A program made the translations under genes and the position numbers. Positions 16,067 to 25,250 of a DNA stretch of 53,111 nt are shown here, one piece after another; within the stretch, counting starts at the first letter, position 1, and each line of letters begins with the position of its first letter. This DNA comes from Gammaproteobacteria bacterium (GTDB taxonomy: Bacteria > Pseudomonadota > Gammaproteobacteria > Eutrophobiales > Eutrophobiaceae), in contig JAJFKK010000089.1 of NCBI GenBank assembly GCA_021773245.1, forward strand, positions 1 through 53,111, read 5' to 3'. Under the pieces are notes generated by a model, which did not search any database, was not told where the DNA came from, and saw only the letters and a program-made list of their open reading frames with translations.

Positions 16067-17419
16067 TTAGCTCAATGCTTCAATTAATTTTTTATGAATT
16101 CCACCAAAACCACCATTACTCATAATCACTATTTGATCACCTGTTTCATGTTGTTCAGAAATAAAACTAACAATCTTTTCTATATCTTTAAAGACTAGAC
16201 AGCGTTCACCAAGTTCAGCCATATGTTTGGCAATATCCCAATCGACATTGTCCGCCTGAAAGAGCAATATTTGATCAGCTTTTTCAAAAGAAGCAGCCAA
16301 GGTTTCAGAATGAATCCCCATACGCATAGTATTAGACCTTGGTTCCATTACCGCAATAATACGTGCATTTCCTGCATGTTGGCGAAGAGCTTCAAGTGTT
16401 TTAGAAATTGCTGTTGGGTGATGTGCGAAGTCATCATAGATTCGGCTACCATTAGCATCGAAAATACACTCTAAACGACGCTTAACTGACTTAAATTCCG
16501 ATAAAGCATCACAAGCCTTACTTACTGCGATACCGACATGCTCAGCAGCAATTATCGCCGCTAACGCGTTATTTGCATTATATTCTCCAATTAGAGGCCA
16601 ACTGACTTCACCTAACTCTTTTCCATCATGAGCAATTTTAAATTGGCTAAAATCCACATTTGGAGAAATAATTGACCAGTTAGCACTAACTTCGCCGAAA
16701 GTTACTGTAGATGACCAACAACCCATTTCTAGCACATTTCTTATCTCAACATCATCTATCGGATATATAACCCTGGCTTGCTCTGGCAAGATTCGTAACA
16801 AATGATGAAATTCGCGTCTTATAGCAGCAATATCGTGAAATATATCGGCATGATCGAACTCAATATTGTTAATAATTAATGTTTTAGGATGATAATGGAC
16901 AAATTTCGAGCGTTTATCAGAAAAAGCCGTATCATATTCATCGGCTTCAATAACAAAATAGTCAGAATCAGTGTAACGTGCTGATATTCCAAAGTTTTCT
17001 GCTACACCACCAATTAAAAACCCTGGGTTTAATCCGGCATATTCCAGTATCCAGCTTAAAATCGTTGTTGTGGTTGTTTTTCCATGTGTGCCAGACACGG
17101 CCAACACATGTTTATTCTGTAAAACTCCTTTGTATAGCCATTCTGGCCCAGACGTAAAAGGTATCTGCTCATTCAATACATATTCAAGAGCAGGATTACC
17201 GCGTGAGATTGTATTTCCTACTATCACTAAATCGGGTGCTGGTTCTAGATGATCTGGCTTATAACCTTGCATTAAGGTTATCCCCTGTTGCTCAAGTTGC
17301 TCACTCATTGGCGGGTAAACATTTTGATCTGATCCCGTCACCTTATGACCAAAGGCTTGCGCAATCTGAGCAAGACCACCCATAAATGTTCCGCAAATTC
17401 CTAAAATGTGAATATGCAC
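16067..17419 (-). CDS. mpl: UDP-N-acetylmuramate:tripeptide ligase Mpl
   Basis: Cytoplasmic Mur-family ligase that recycles murein tripeptide (L-Ala-gamma-D-Glu-meso-DAP) by joining it to UDP-MurNAc. The 450 residues show the Rossmann start HIHILGICGTFMGGLA, the ATP loop SGTHGKTTTT with K114, EADEYDTAF, the NNIEFDHADIF region, and DDFAHHPTAI, as in E. coli Mpl. The start is GTG at 17419, which overlaps the upstream TAG by one base (TAGTG), so translation is probably coupled to the preceding membrane protein gene. Confidence 0.95.
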   Translation of the reverse strand: MHIHILGICGTFMGGLAQIAQAFGHKVTGSDQNVYPPMSEQLEQQGITLMQGYKPDHLEPAPDLVIVGNTISRGNPALEYVLNEQIPFTSGPEWLYKGVLQNKHVLAVSGTHGKTTTTTILSWILEYAGLNPGFLIGGVAENFGISARYTDSDYFVIEADEYDTAFSDKRSKFVHYHPKTLIINNIEFDHADIFHDIAAIRREFHHLLRILPEQARVIYPIDDVEIRNVLEMGCWSSTVTFGEVSANWSIISPNVDFSQFKIAHDGKELGEVSWPLIGEYNANNALAAIIAAEHVGIAVSKACDALSEFKSVKRRLECIFDANGSRIYDDFAHHPTAISKTLEALRQHAGNARIIAVMEPRSNTMRMGIHSETLAASFEKADQILLFQADNVDWDIAKHMAELGERCLVFKDIEKIVSFISEQHETGDQIVIMSNGGFGGIHKKLIEALS

Positions 17420-17961
17420 TATTTGATCTCCAACGGTAGGATAGCTGAGGTAAAGTTAAAGATTACCCAAATATAAGTAATAGCTAAAAATAGGGCTATG
17501 GCAAAATTGATTTCAAGAGCATGCCGCAAAATATGCGACATAATGGCAATATTCCAACACGCTAACGCGGCAAGCAACAATAAACCTAAACTTTTAGCCG
17601 TGCTCGAATCAATATCGTTAAGTTCACCAACACCAATTAGAATATATACCGGAAAAGCAATGACACTAATGATAATTCCGGTACCGACCAAAGCAGTGAC
17701 CGTTTGAGTCCAACGTGATGACTTACCTGCCGTTTGTAACAAAGCCAAAGAAAAAATCATGATAAGAACAACTTCAACAACACCTGCCAGAATAGCATTC
17801 TCAACAGGCTGAGATAAACTTGCTAACAAGATCGATAAGGATCCATATATAACAGCACACAGTGTTAACAAATTTCTTGATTCAGGAATGTCTTGTGGTC
17901 GTTTAATTAAACGACAGATATCAAAAAATGCCAAAAAGAGTGCTTTGACTGTAGCTAACAT
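17419..17961 (-). CDS. Hypothetical membrane protein (Yip1-like topology)
   Basis: A 180-residue protein with about five hydrophobic segments (roughly 33-52, 57-77, 90-112, 125-142 and 150-172) after a short amphipathic N-terminus. The layout resembles Yip1-domain membrane proteins, but no motif identifies it firmly. It overlaps mpl by one base and so leads the mpl-LON operon. A role linked to envelope or murein recycling would be inference from position only. Confidence 0.7.
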   Translation of the reverse strand: MLATVKALFLAFFDICRLIKRPQDIPESRNLLTLCAVIYGSLSILLASLSQPVENAILAGVVEVVLIMIFSLALLQTAGKSSRWTQTVTALVGTGIIISVIAFPVYILIGVGELNDIDSSTAKSLGLLLLAALACWNIAIMSHILRHALEINFAIALFLAITYIWVIFNFTSAILPLEIK

Positions 17962-18173
17962 TGATTTTTGAAACCCTTAATAATTAATGCAGAGAATAAA
18001 TAATCCCTTTCACTACATATTACCGTATATCTAAAATACTTTACGATTATTCTTGACTGAGCGAACAAGTAATTTATGTATTACTCGAAAATACTTTAGG
18101 CAGAAGCTTTTCAATTTCAACTTAAATTTACTTAATAAAATTTGAAATAATTTATAACTAATATTTATATCTG

Positions 18174-19061
18174 TTAGGTATTTTTAACTCCACAGCTTGA
18201 ACAAAAATTATCATCCGTAGTTATTTCCCTATCACAACCTTGACAATTGCGATGATTAGCGTGGACTTGTTCAACGCCACAGTGAGGACAATAACCGTAT
18301 TCATCAGAAAATTTATTCATACAATTTAAACAGGCATGTGTTTTATTAACAATTTGGGCAATTTTGACAGAGATGGTGCCCGTTAACATGGCAAATATAG
18401 TGATCCCAGTCACCATCAAAATAGAAGCAATGATCTTTCCGCCCGTAGAAACAGGCACGATATCACCGTAACCCACCGTCGTCATTGTAACCAGACTCCA
18501 CCAACTTCCAATAAATGCATTTGGAATGGTTTCAGGTTCTATTGCATGAATAATGTTTCCGGAAATTGCGATAACAATGAGTATCGTAATTGCAACAACT
18601 ACCATAATCTCAATTGTGTCTTGAAGAGATGAAAGGAACAGATGTAACGCTTTGAGGTAACGAATAAGTTTTAATAAACGTAACACTCTGAGTAAGCGAA
18701 TTGCCAAGGTAGCATCGCCCATTAACAATAAAGGTAACCATGTAAGTAAATCGATTAGACCATAGAAACTAAATATATAAGCGATAGGCTTTCGTGCAAC
18801 AGCAACACGTAATATGTACTCTACTGCGAAGGCATAAGTAATAATTAACTCTGCCAACTCAATATAGCTTCTTGTAGAAGAAGAAATGTCGCCCAAGGTT
18901 CCGACCATAGACAATATGACCGTCAAAACAATAACGAATATTCCCAACAGATTTACATTTCGCCCCAAGCGACTTTCTAAATCAAACAAAGCCATATTTA
19001 AATATCGCTTAACCGGATTTTCTATAAATGCCTTGTATTGTTGTCTTTCAGATAAATGCAC
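18174..19061 (-). CDS. Voltage-gated-type potassium channel with C-terminal zinc ribbons
   Basis: Inner-membrane ion channel subunit of 295 residues. Six membrane segments are visible, including an S4-like helix with regularly spaced basic residues (R122, R125, R128, K131, R134, K137) and a pore with the selectivity filter TTVGYGD (194-200). After the pore comes an unusual cysteine-rich tail with CxxC pairs at 244/247, 258/261, 273/276 and 287/290, giving two probable zinc ribbons. The start is a GTG at 19061. ATG at codon 23 is an alternative that would still keep all membrane helices. Single gene, no obvious partner. Confidence 0.9.
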   Translation of the reverse strand: MHLSERQQYKAFIENPVKRYLNMALFDLESRLGRNVNLLGIFVIVLTVILSMVGTLGDISSSTRSYIELAELIITYAFAVEYILRVAVARKPIAYIFSFYGLIDLLTWLPLLLMGDATLAIRLLRVLRLLKLIRYLKALHLFLSSLQDTIEIMVVVAITILIVIAISGNIIHAIEPETIPNAFIGSWWSLVTMTTVGYGDIVPVSTGGKIIASILMVTGITIFAMLTGTISVKIAQIVNKTHACLNCMNKFSDEYGYCPHCGVEQVHANHRNCQGCDREITTDDNFCSSCGVKNT

Positions 19062-19178
19062 CGCTTTCAGAACCTTTTGGAATATCCATCGATTAGAATA
19101 AATAGCGGCAATTTTTGGTATTTCTAAAGCGAAAAATCGAACTGGGAAAACTAAGTTAACTACTTCGGGAATTCTTAT

Positions 19179-20324
19179 TTACAAGCGACTTCTAAAAAAC
19201 TCATAATCATATTGTTTTAATAATGTAAATTTTTTATTTTTTTCTAACAAATAAGTCGCTGGCAAGTTTATACCATTAAACATATTTGCCTTTACTTGCA
19301 TGTAAGCACCAACGTTTTCAAATACAATTCGACTCCCTATTTCAAGTGAAGAATCAAAATAATAATCACCAAACAAATCACCACTCAAACAACTGCACCC
19401 AGTTAAACGATACTCATAATCACCTTTGTCACTAGCATCTAAAACTCTCGGTTGATATTGATATTCGAACACTTCAGGTAAATGATTGATAGCTGTATCT
19501 AATACAGCAACTTGTTTTCCATCACTAACAAAATGATCAATTACTGTCGCGATCAAATATCCCGCATGACCTGTAATTGCTTTGCCTGGTTCAAAATAAA
19601 CATCAACAGCATAAGTATCTTGTAACCATTTGATAATATCGATTAACGGACCTAGTTCGGACTTATCATTTAATAAATACCCACCACCAAGATTAATCCA
19701 GTTCAAGTTTAGATCGTTCACAGAAATAGCAGTCATCATTTTTTTTACACTTTGATTCAACTCATCAAAGTTAACTGACTCACAATTATTATGAAGATGC
19801 AGTCCTTCAATAAATTGCCAATCAATTTTTATTTTTTTATTTACAATATCATTTAATGAAACACCTAACTTTGAATAACGCCGACATGGATCGTATCTTT
19901 CATCTTTAACAAAAGAAATTTCAGGATTAATTCGGATACCGCAACTTGCCACCTTATTAACTTTTTCAGAATATGTGTTTGCTTGTGTATATGAATTCAA
20001 AGTAACGTAGTCAGTTAACTCAAGAATCTTATCCAATTCATCTTCTCTATAGCCAGGAGTTGTAATATGAATCGTTTGTGACTCATCGAGAATTTCCTTG
20101 GCTAATAACACTTCATATAAAGAACTACACGAAAAACCATCAACATAAGGTTTTATCATTTCCAATAAACCCGAAACATTTGCAGATTTAATTGAATAAA
20201 GTGGAAAACAGCCTGTTCTTTCTTTTATATCAACTAATAATTCAAGCACCTCGATAATTCTATCTTGATCATAGACATAAGCTGGCGTGATTAAATCAGT
20301 GTTATTGAAAATTGAATCTTTCAT
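19179..20324 (-). CDS. nspC: Carboxynorspermidine decarboxylase
   Basis: PLP enzyme (alanine-racemase fold) that decarboxylates carboxynorspermidine or carboxyspermidine in the alternative polyamine route. The 381 residues match Vibrio NspC in layout: the PLP lysine is in YSIKSAN (K46), then DGFSCSSLYEV, GLHLHNNCES, GGGYLL, EPGKAITGHAGYL and the diagnostic GCSCLSGDLFGDYYF. The C-terminus is YDYEFFRSRL. The usual partner, carboxynorspermidine dehydrogenase, is not adjacent. It is divergent from a small secreted protein gene, with a 52-base space between the starts. Confidence 0.92.
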   Translation of the reverse strand: MKDSIFNNTDLITPAYVYDQDRIIEVLELLVDIKERTGCFPLYSIKSANVSGLLEMIKPYVDGFSCSSLYEVLLAKEILDESQTIHITTPGYREDELDKILELTDYVTLNSYTQANTYSEKVNKVASCGIRINPEISFVKDERYDPCRRYSKLGVSLNDIVNKKIKIDWQFIEGLHLHNNCESVNFDELNQSVKKMMTAISVNDLNLNWINLGGGYLLNDKSELGPLIDIIKWLQDTYAVDVYFEPGKAITGHAGYLIATVIDHFVSDGKQVAVLDTAINHLPEVFEYQYQPRVLDASDKGDYEYRLTGCSCLSGDLFGDYYFDSSLEIGSRIVFENVGAYMQVKANMFNGINLPATYLLEKNKKFTLLKQYDYEFFRSRL

Positions 20325-20376
20325 GTTATTGTTGTTCTTATTAGAGTTATTAAATTAATTAAAAGAGAGCGAACAA

Positions 20377-20748
20377 ATGAGTTACAAAAAATACTACTGC
20401 CTGATTCCCCTACTTTGCCTTTTGAGTTTGCATGTTAATGCGGAAGAATACAAAACTGGCGATATGTCACAAGAAGAATATCAAAAAATCAGAGAGGCAT
20501 CAGTTGAGCATAATGAATGTATGGATGAATTTGCTATCTCTCAGCTTGAAGTTCAATCGGACCCTCGCGTCATTACAGATCATGCCATGAAAAAATGCGC
20601 ACCAATACTTGATGATCTTTATAACTTTTTACTAACAGGTGGTTATGCACCTGAAGCAATGAGTCGTTTTGTTAGTAGTATTAGTAACAAAGGGGCAAAT
20701 AAAATATTGCCCAAACTGATGATGTATATGGCGCAAAAAAATCAGTAA
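20377..20748 (+). CDS. Hypothetical secreted protein
   Basis: A 123-residue protein with a clear signal peptide (YKKYYCLIPLLCLLSLHVNA, cleavage before EEY at about residue 23). The mature part has two cysteines, in HNECMDEF and KKCAPIL, which could form a disulfide in the periplasm. It is otherwise helical in character. AGAGAG lies upstream of the ATG at suitable distance. I do not recognise a family. It faces nspC divergently and converges on rppH with an 18-base gap. Confidence 0.7.
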   Translation: MSYKKYYCLIPLLCLLSLHVNAEEYKTGDMSQEEYQKIREASVEHNECMDEFAISQLEVQSDPRVITDHAMKKCAPILDDLYNFLLTGGYAPEAMSRFVSSISNKGANKILPKLMMYMAQKNQ

Positions 20749-20766
20749 CGTGTCGCTATCAATAAT

Positions 20767-21261
20767 CTAATTTCGGATATTACCAAAACCGGGGATGATA
20801 AAAGGGGCAAATTGTTTTAACGCTTGTTCATAGACATTGCGTTTAAAAGAAACGACTTCGTCTACTGGGTGCCAAAAATCCACCCATTTCCAAATATCAA
20901 ATTCAGGCTTCGGTGAGTGAGACAGATCGACACAACTTTCATCGACAACCAATTTAAGCAAATACCATATTTGCTTTTGGCCTATACATAAAGGATGGGT
21001 GTTGTGACGGATAAAACGTTTCGGTAACCAGTAGCGAAGCCAATCATCGGTAGATCCGATAATTTCAACATGCTCCTCATTCAATCCGGTTTCTTCTTTT
21101 AATTCACGGTACATTGCTGATTCGGAAGATTCGTGTTTTTTTATCCCTCCTTGCGGAAACTGCCACGCATCGGCACCCAACCGGCGGCACCAAAAGACCT
21201 GCCCGTCGTCATTCGTCAATATGATTCCAACGTTAGCTCGGAAGCCTTCTGAATCAATCAT
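20767..21261 (-). CDS. rppH: RNA pyrophosphohydrolase RppH
   Basis: Nudix hydrolase that removes pyrophosphate from the 5' end of mRNA and so triggers decay. The protein begins [15 protein letters not shown], the usual RppH N-terminus, so ATG at 21261 is chosen although the frame is open 22 codons further upstream. FWCRR and the AWQFPQGG motif precede the Nudix box at residues 38-60 (GGIKKHE, then RELKEETGL), with catalytic glutamates at 53, 56 and 57. The length, 164 residues, is normal. It is divergent from the HAD phosphatase gene, a pairing also known in other gammaproteobacteria. Confidence 0.95.
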   Translation of the reverse strand: MIDSEGFRANVGIILTNDDGQVFWCRRLGADAWQFPQGGIKKHESSESAMYRELKEETGLNEEHVEIIGSTDDWLRYWLPKRFIRHNTHPLCIGQKQIWYLLKLVVDESCVDLSHSPKPEFDIWKWVDFWHPVDEVVSFKRNVYEQALKQFAPFIIPGFGNIRN

Positions 21262-21390
21262 GATTAAATTACCCGATATAATTTCATGGCTTAATTCTCC
21301 AATAATAGAACAAAACAAGCAATTCATTTGCCTTATTTGAAATAACTTCTAAACTAGCCGCTTTTATTAAATTGCTTAATATTCAATAAC

Positions 21391-22041
21391 ATGAAACTCG
21401 CTATATTTGATCTTGATAATACTTTAATCGCAGGAGACAGTGACTGCCTTTGGGGTGAATTCCTCAGTGAACAGGGCTATGTGGATTCCGAAGCATATCA
21501 GGCCGGTCACGAAAGGTTCTATCAGGAATATGTCGAAGGAACGATGGATATTCATGAGTTTCTGCAGTTTCAGCTAAAAGTGCTAGCCGATAATGATCGA
21601 AAAATTCTTGAGGAATGGCGCAAGAGTTATATTGAAAAAAAGATTAACCCCTTAATGTTACCTAAAGCGATCGAGCTTATTGACGATCATCGCCAACAAG
21701 GACATGAGTTATTAATCATCACAGCAACCAATCGCTTTATCACCGAACCAATCGCAAAAGAATTTAATATCGATAATTTAATTGCCTGCGAACCAGAATT
21801 AATTGATGGTCAATATACTGGTAAAGTTGCAGGAACACCCTCTTACGCAGAAGGCAAAGTAACAAGATTAAATGAATGGTTAGAGAACCATGAACAAGTC
21901 GAAGAATCCTGGTTTTACAGTGATTCACACAACGACATCCCACTTTTAAAAGAAGTTGAGCATGCAATAGCAGTTGATGGTGATGAGACTTTAATAACAG
22001 AAGCAAAAAAACAAAATTGGTCTATTATTAGTTTAAGATAA
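21391..22041 (+). CDS. HAD-IB family phosphatase (SerB/CicA-like)
   Basis: A 216-residue haloacid-dehalogenase phosphatase. Motif I FDLDNTLI (D7 nucleophile, D9 acid), motif II IITATN, a lysine in the EGKVTRL region and motif IV YSDSHNDIPLL are all visible. The helical cap between motifs I and II places it in subfamily IB with phosphoserine phosphatase and related enzymes. Neighbouring rppH in several gammaproteobacteria has a similar HAD gene beside it. The substrate is unknown; phosphoserine, histidinol phosphate and lipid phosphates are all possible. Confidence 0.88.
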   Translation: MKLAIFDLDNTLIAGDSDCLWGEFLSEQGYVDSEAYQAGHERFYQEYVEGTMDIHEFLQFQLKVLADNDRKILEEWRKSYIEKKINPLMLPKAIELIDDHRQQGHELLIITATNRFITEPIAKEFNIDNLIACEPELIDGQYTGKVAGTPSYAEGKVTRLNEWLENHEQVEESWFYSDSHNDIPLLKEVEHAIAVDGDETLITEAKKQNWSIISLR

Positions 22042-22102
22042 TTGTTTTATACTGCTGACAATTCAAAGCGCAAATTATAAAAAATATTATAATATCTTTT
22101 CT

Positions 22103-22489
22103 ATGCAATACTTGAAGGCATTTCTTGCGGGGTTCTTTTTTATCGTTGTCTTTGGGCTATGTATTCAGCTTGCATTCATGTTTCTGGCAATGGGCTATGC
22201 CGCGCTTGTAAAAGCATTTCCCTGGGTTCTACCATTCGGCGGGTATGTATCTTACCTCGTTGGTATTGTCGTGTATTTTTTGCTAATGGCAACCGGAGGT
22301 ATTTTGACGGCAAACATTGCGAAGAAGAATATAATTGTAATGTGCTTTCTTGTCGGATTATCAAGCACGGGCTTATCCGCGCTTTCATTACAAAATTTCA
22401 GTGAATATACAGTCTTCATTATTCTTTTTGTTGTTTCAGGAATTCTATTTACCGTCACCGGTGGTAGCTACATGAAGAAGGTACAATAA
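22103..22489 (+). CDS. Hypothetical four-helix membrane protein
   Basis: A 128-residue hydrophobic protein with four probable membrane segments (about 5-30, 43-68, 75-95 and 101-122). It contains glycines typical of packed helices and ends in a short basic tail (KKVQ). No recognisable motif. It lies 61 bases after the HAD gene and ends before a strong bidirectional terminator. Function unknown. Confidence 0.65.
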   Translation: MQYLKAFLAGFFFIVVFGLCIQLAFMFLAMGYAALVKAFPWVLPFGGYVSYLVGIVVYFLLMATGGILTANIAKKNIIVMCFLVGLSSTGLSALSLQNFSEYTVFIILFVVSGILFTVTGGSYMKKVQ

Positions 22490-22585
22490 TAATTGTAGCC
22501 GATTGCAAAATTTACCTTTCTGTCTTGCCATCAACCGAAACAAATACTAAACAAATTAAGTTTTACAGATCTAGCACCAATAAAA

Positions 22586-22617
22586 AAAGCCCTTAGCTAT
22601 TCCTAGCTAAGGGCTTT
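22586..22617. terminator. Bidirectional terminator between convergent genes
   Basis: A perfect 13-bp stem, AAAGCCCTTAGCT (22586-22598) and AGCTAAGGGCTTT (22605-22617), has a loop of about four to six bases. It is preceded by a run of A and followed by T-rich sequence. It can stop both the plus-strand membrane-protein transcript and the minus-strand gltA-mdh transcript. Confidence 0.93.
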
Positions 22618-22640
22618 GTATTTTATAAAACTTTTTAAAC

Positions 22641-23618
22641 TTAAAGAATCTTCGCTACTGCATCTCTTTCTTCTTCAAGTTCTTCCTGAGTCGCATCCAT
22701 CTTAGATTGACTAAACTCATCAATTTCCAAACCTTGCACAATAGAATAATCACCATCTTTACAGGTCACAGGAAATGAATACATCAATCCTTCTGGAATA
22801 CCATAACTGCCATCACTTGGAACACCCATACTGACCCAATCATCACTAGGCGTACCTAATGCCCAATCACGTATATGGTCAATGGCGCCACTCGCTGCTG
22901 AAGCCGCACTGGAAGCTCCACGTGCCGCAATAATTTCAGCACCGCGTTTTGCTACGCGAGGAATGTAGTCTTCTTTATACCAATCTAAATCAAGCAGATC
23001 TTTGGCAGCTTTACCACCAACCGTTGTATTAGAGATATCAGGATATTGTGTTGTGGAATGATTGCCCCAAATCGTCATCTTTTTAATTTCACTAACCGCT
23101 GAGTTAGTTTTTGACGATAATTGTGCCAATGCACGATTATGGTCAAGACGCGTCATAGCAGTAAAATTTCTTGGGTTTAGATCGGGAGCACTCAACATTG
23201 CAGTATGTGCATTAGTATTAGCAGGATTACCAACAACCAGAACTTTAACGTCTCGGTTAGCATTATCATTTAATGCTTGGCCTTGTACTTTAAAGATACC
23301 GCCGTTAGCTTCTAACAAATCGCTACGCTCCATACCTGGTCCACGTGGTTTTGCACCAACCAACAAAGCATAATCCGCATCTTTAAATGCAACATTGGCA
23401 TCATCTGTTAAAACAAACCCAGCGGCTAATGGAAATGCACAATCTTCAATTTCCATAACAACGCCTTCTAACGCTTTCATTGCCGGTGTAACTTCAAGCA
23501 ATTGTAAAATAACAGGTTGATCCGGCCCCAACATCTGACCAGAAGCGATACGAAACAGTAAAGAATAACCAATCTGTCCAGCAGCACCTGTAACAGCAAC
23601 TCTAACGGGAGTTTTCAT
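22641..23618 (-). CDS. mdh: Malate dehydrogenase
   Basis: TCA-cycle enzyme interconverting malate and oxaloacetate with NAD. The 325-residue sequence starts with [20 protein letters not shown], the NAD-binding loop of the longer cytosolic-type MDH found in many beta- and gammaproteobacteria. It contains [13 protein letters not shown] with substrate-binding arginines, TRLDHNRA, and the catalytic-histidine segment [16 protein letters not shown] lies just upstream of the ATG. It follows gltA by 27 bases and is probably co-transcribed with it, ending at the terminator at 22586. Confidence 0.96.
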   Translation of the reverse strand: MKTPVRVAVTGAAGQIGYSLLFRIASGQMLGPDQPVILQLLEVTPAMKALEGVVMEIEDCAFPLAAGFVLTDDANVAFKDADYALLVGAKPRGPGMERSDLLEANGGIFKVQGQALNDNANRDVKVLVVGNPANTNAHTAMLSAPDLNPRNFTAMTRLDHNRALAQLSSKTNSAVSEIKKMTIWGNHSTTQYPDISNTTVGGKAAKDLLDLDWYKEDYIPRVAKRGAEIIAARGASSAASAASGAIDHIRDWALGTPSDDWVSMGVPSDGSYGIPEGLMYSFPVTCKDGDYSIVQGLEIDEFSQSKMDATQEELEEERDAVAKIL

Positions 23619-23645
23619 TCATTTTTCCTCTAACTAAATTTTTAA

Positions 23646-24947
23646 TTAACTACGTTTATCTATTGGTACATAATCACGCTTTTCAGAACCAGTATAAAGC
23701 TGTCTAGGACGGCCGATTCTGAATTCAGGATCTTCCATCATCTCTAGCCATTGTGCTATCCAACCCACTGATCTCGCTAATGCAAACATAACGGTATACA
23801 TCGAGGTAGGAATACGTAGTGCTTTAAGAATAATGCCTGAGTAGAAATCAACATTAGGATAAAGTTTACGTTCGATGAAATAATCATCTTTTAATGCAAT
23901 TTGTTCCAGTTCCATTGCAATTTCAAACATCTCTTTATCAACAACTTCGTCACCTAATTCTTCCAGTAACTCATGGCAAACCTTACGAATGATTGTTGCG
24001 CGTGGATCGTGGTTTTTGTATACACGATGTCCAAAGCCCATCAATCTGAATGGATCTGATTTGTCTTTAGCTTTTTCAATAAATTTTGGAATATTTTCCG
24101 GCTTTTCAATTTCTGCCAACATTTTCAATACCGCTTCATTAGCACCACCATGCGCTGGTCCCCAAAGTGTGACAATACCTGCAGCAATACAAGCAAATGG
24201 GTTAGCTTCAGCACTACCCGCTAATCTAACAGTTGATGTAGACGCATTTTGTTCATGATCAGCATGTAAAATCAGCATCATGTTTAATGCTTTAACTGCA
24301 ATTGCAGGTGGATTGTAGTCACGCATAGGCACAGAAAACATCATGTTCAAGAAGTTTTCGACATAACCCAAATCGTCACGTGAATAGACAAACGGATGAC
24401 CGACAGAATGTTTATAACAATGTGCTGCTAATATAGGCATTTTTGCAATAACGCGTATTGCCGTAAGCTCGCGATCAACAGGATCATTAATATCCATCGC
24501 TTCATGATAGTAAGAAGAGAGTGCACCAGTCACACCAATCAACATCGACATTGGATGAGCATCATAAAGATAACCGGTATAAAAACGTTCCAGATGCTCA
24601 TGCACCATATTGCGCGAATTCAGATTCTGACGAAACCCTTCAAATTGTGTTGCAGTTGGAAGTTCTCCGTATAACAACAAATAACAGACTTCCAAATAAG
24701 AGCTTTGTTGTGCTAATTGATCGATAGGATATCCGCGATGCAGAAGAACACCCTTCTCTCCATCCAGATAGGTAATAGAGCTTCTGCAGGCAGCCGTTGT
24801 CATAAAACCAGGATCGTATGTAAACATGTTCAACTCTTTATAGAGCGACTTCATCTCAATTACAGGAGCGCCATAGACTCCATCAATAATTGGACATTCG
24901 ATCGATTTTCCAGTGCGATTATCGGTCATTGTGACTGTATCAGCCAT
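23646..24947 (-). CDS. gltA: Citrate synthase (type II)
   Basis: First enzyme of the TCA cycle, condensing acetyl-CoA and oxaloacetate. The 433-residue length fits the hexameric proteobacterial enzyme. Visible are the N-terminal domain with [26 protein letters not shown], the [10 protein letters not shown] segment, [13 protein letters not shown] with the active-site histidine, and [14 protein letters not shown]. The ribosome-binding site AAGGGAGA sits before the ATG. It is divergent from sucA across a 303-base space. Confidence 0.97.
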   Translation of the reverse strand: MADTVTMTDNRTGKSIECPIIDGVYGAPVIEMKSLYKELNMFTYDPGFMTTAACRSSITYLDGEKGVLLHRGYPIDQLAQQSSYLEVCYLLLYGELPTATQFEGFRQNLNSRNMVHEHLERFYTGYLYDAHPMSMLIGVTGALSSYYHEAMDINDPVDRELTAIRVIAKMPILAAHCYKHSVGHPFVYSRDDLGYVENFLNMMFSVPMRDYNPPAIAVKALNMMLILHADHEQNASTSTVRLAGSAEANPFACIAAGIVTLWGPAHGGANEAVLKMLAEIEKPENIPKFIEKAKDKSDPFRLMGFGHRVYKNHDPRATIIRKVCHELLEELGDEVVDKEMFEIAMELEQIALKDDYFIERKLYPNVDFYSGIILKALRIPTSMYTVMFALARSVGWIAQWLEMMEDPEFRIGRPRQLYTGSEKRDYVPIDKRS

Positions 24948-25250
24948 AAAATTCTCCCTTACTTATATCTTATATTTATTAGTTATATTCAAAAATTGTG
25001 CAAGGATACAGAACTTTATGGCAATGCAGCAAGAGAAGTTATTTATTATACGGCCTAAATTGTGCATATAAAGTCTTCAGATATGCCAAAAATGGTCTAA
25101 AGTTATAGGAATTATATTCAGGAAATCTTATAGTTAGAGATGATACTTATTTTAAAAAGAGTAGTTATTTTTATTCTGTCACATTTCTTTCAATTTTTTT
25201 AACTGTCATCGATAAAGTCGTGAAAAAAACAATAATTAAAGGAATAATCC
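24948..25250. other. Divergent gltA/sucA intergenic region
   Basis: 303 bases of AT-rich sequence hold the promoters of two opposite TCA operons. Ribosome-binding sites are visible at each end (AAGGGAGA for gltA, AAAGGA for sucA). I see no open frame of convincing quality, no strong inverted repeat, and no promoter pair I would defend. Confidence 0.5.
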
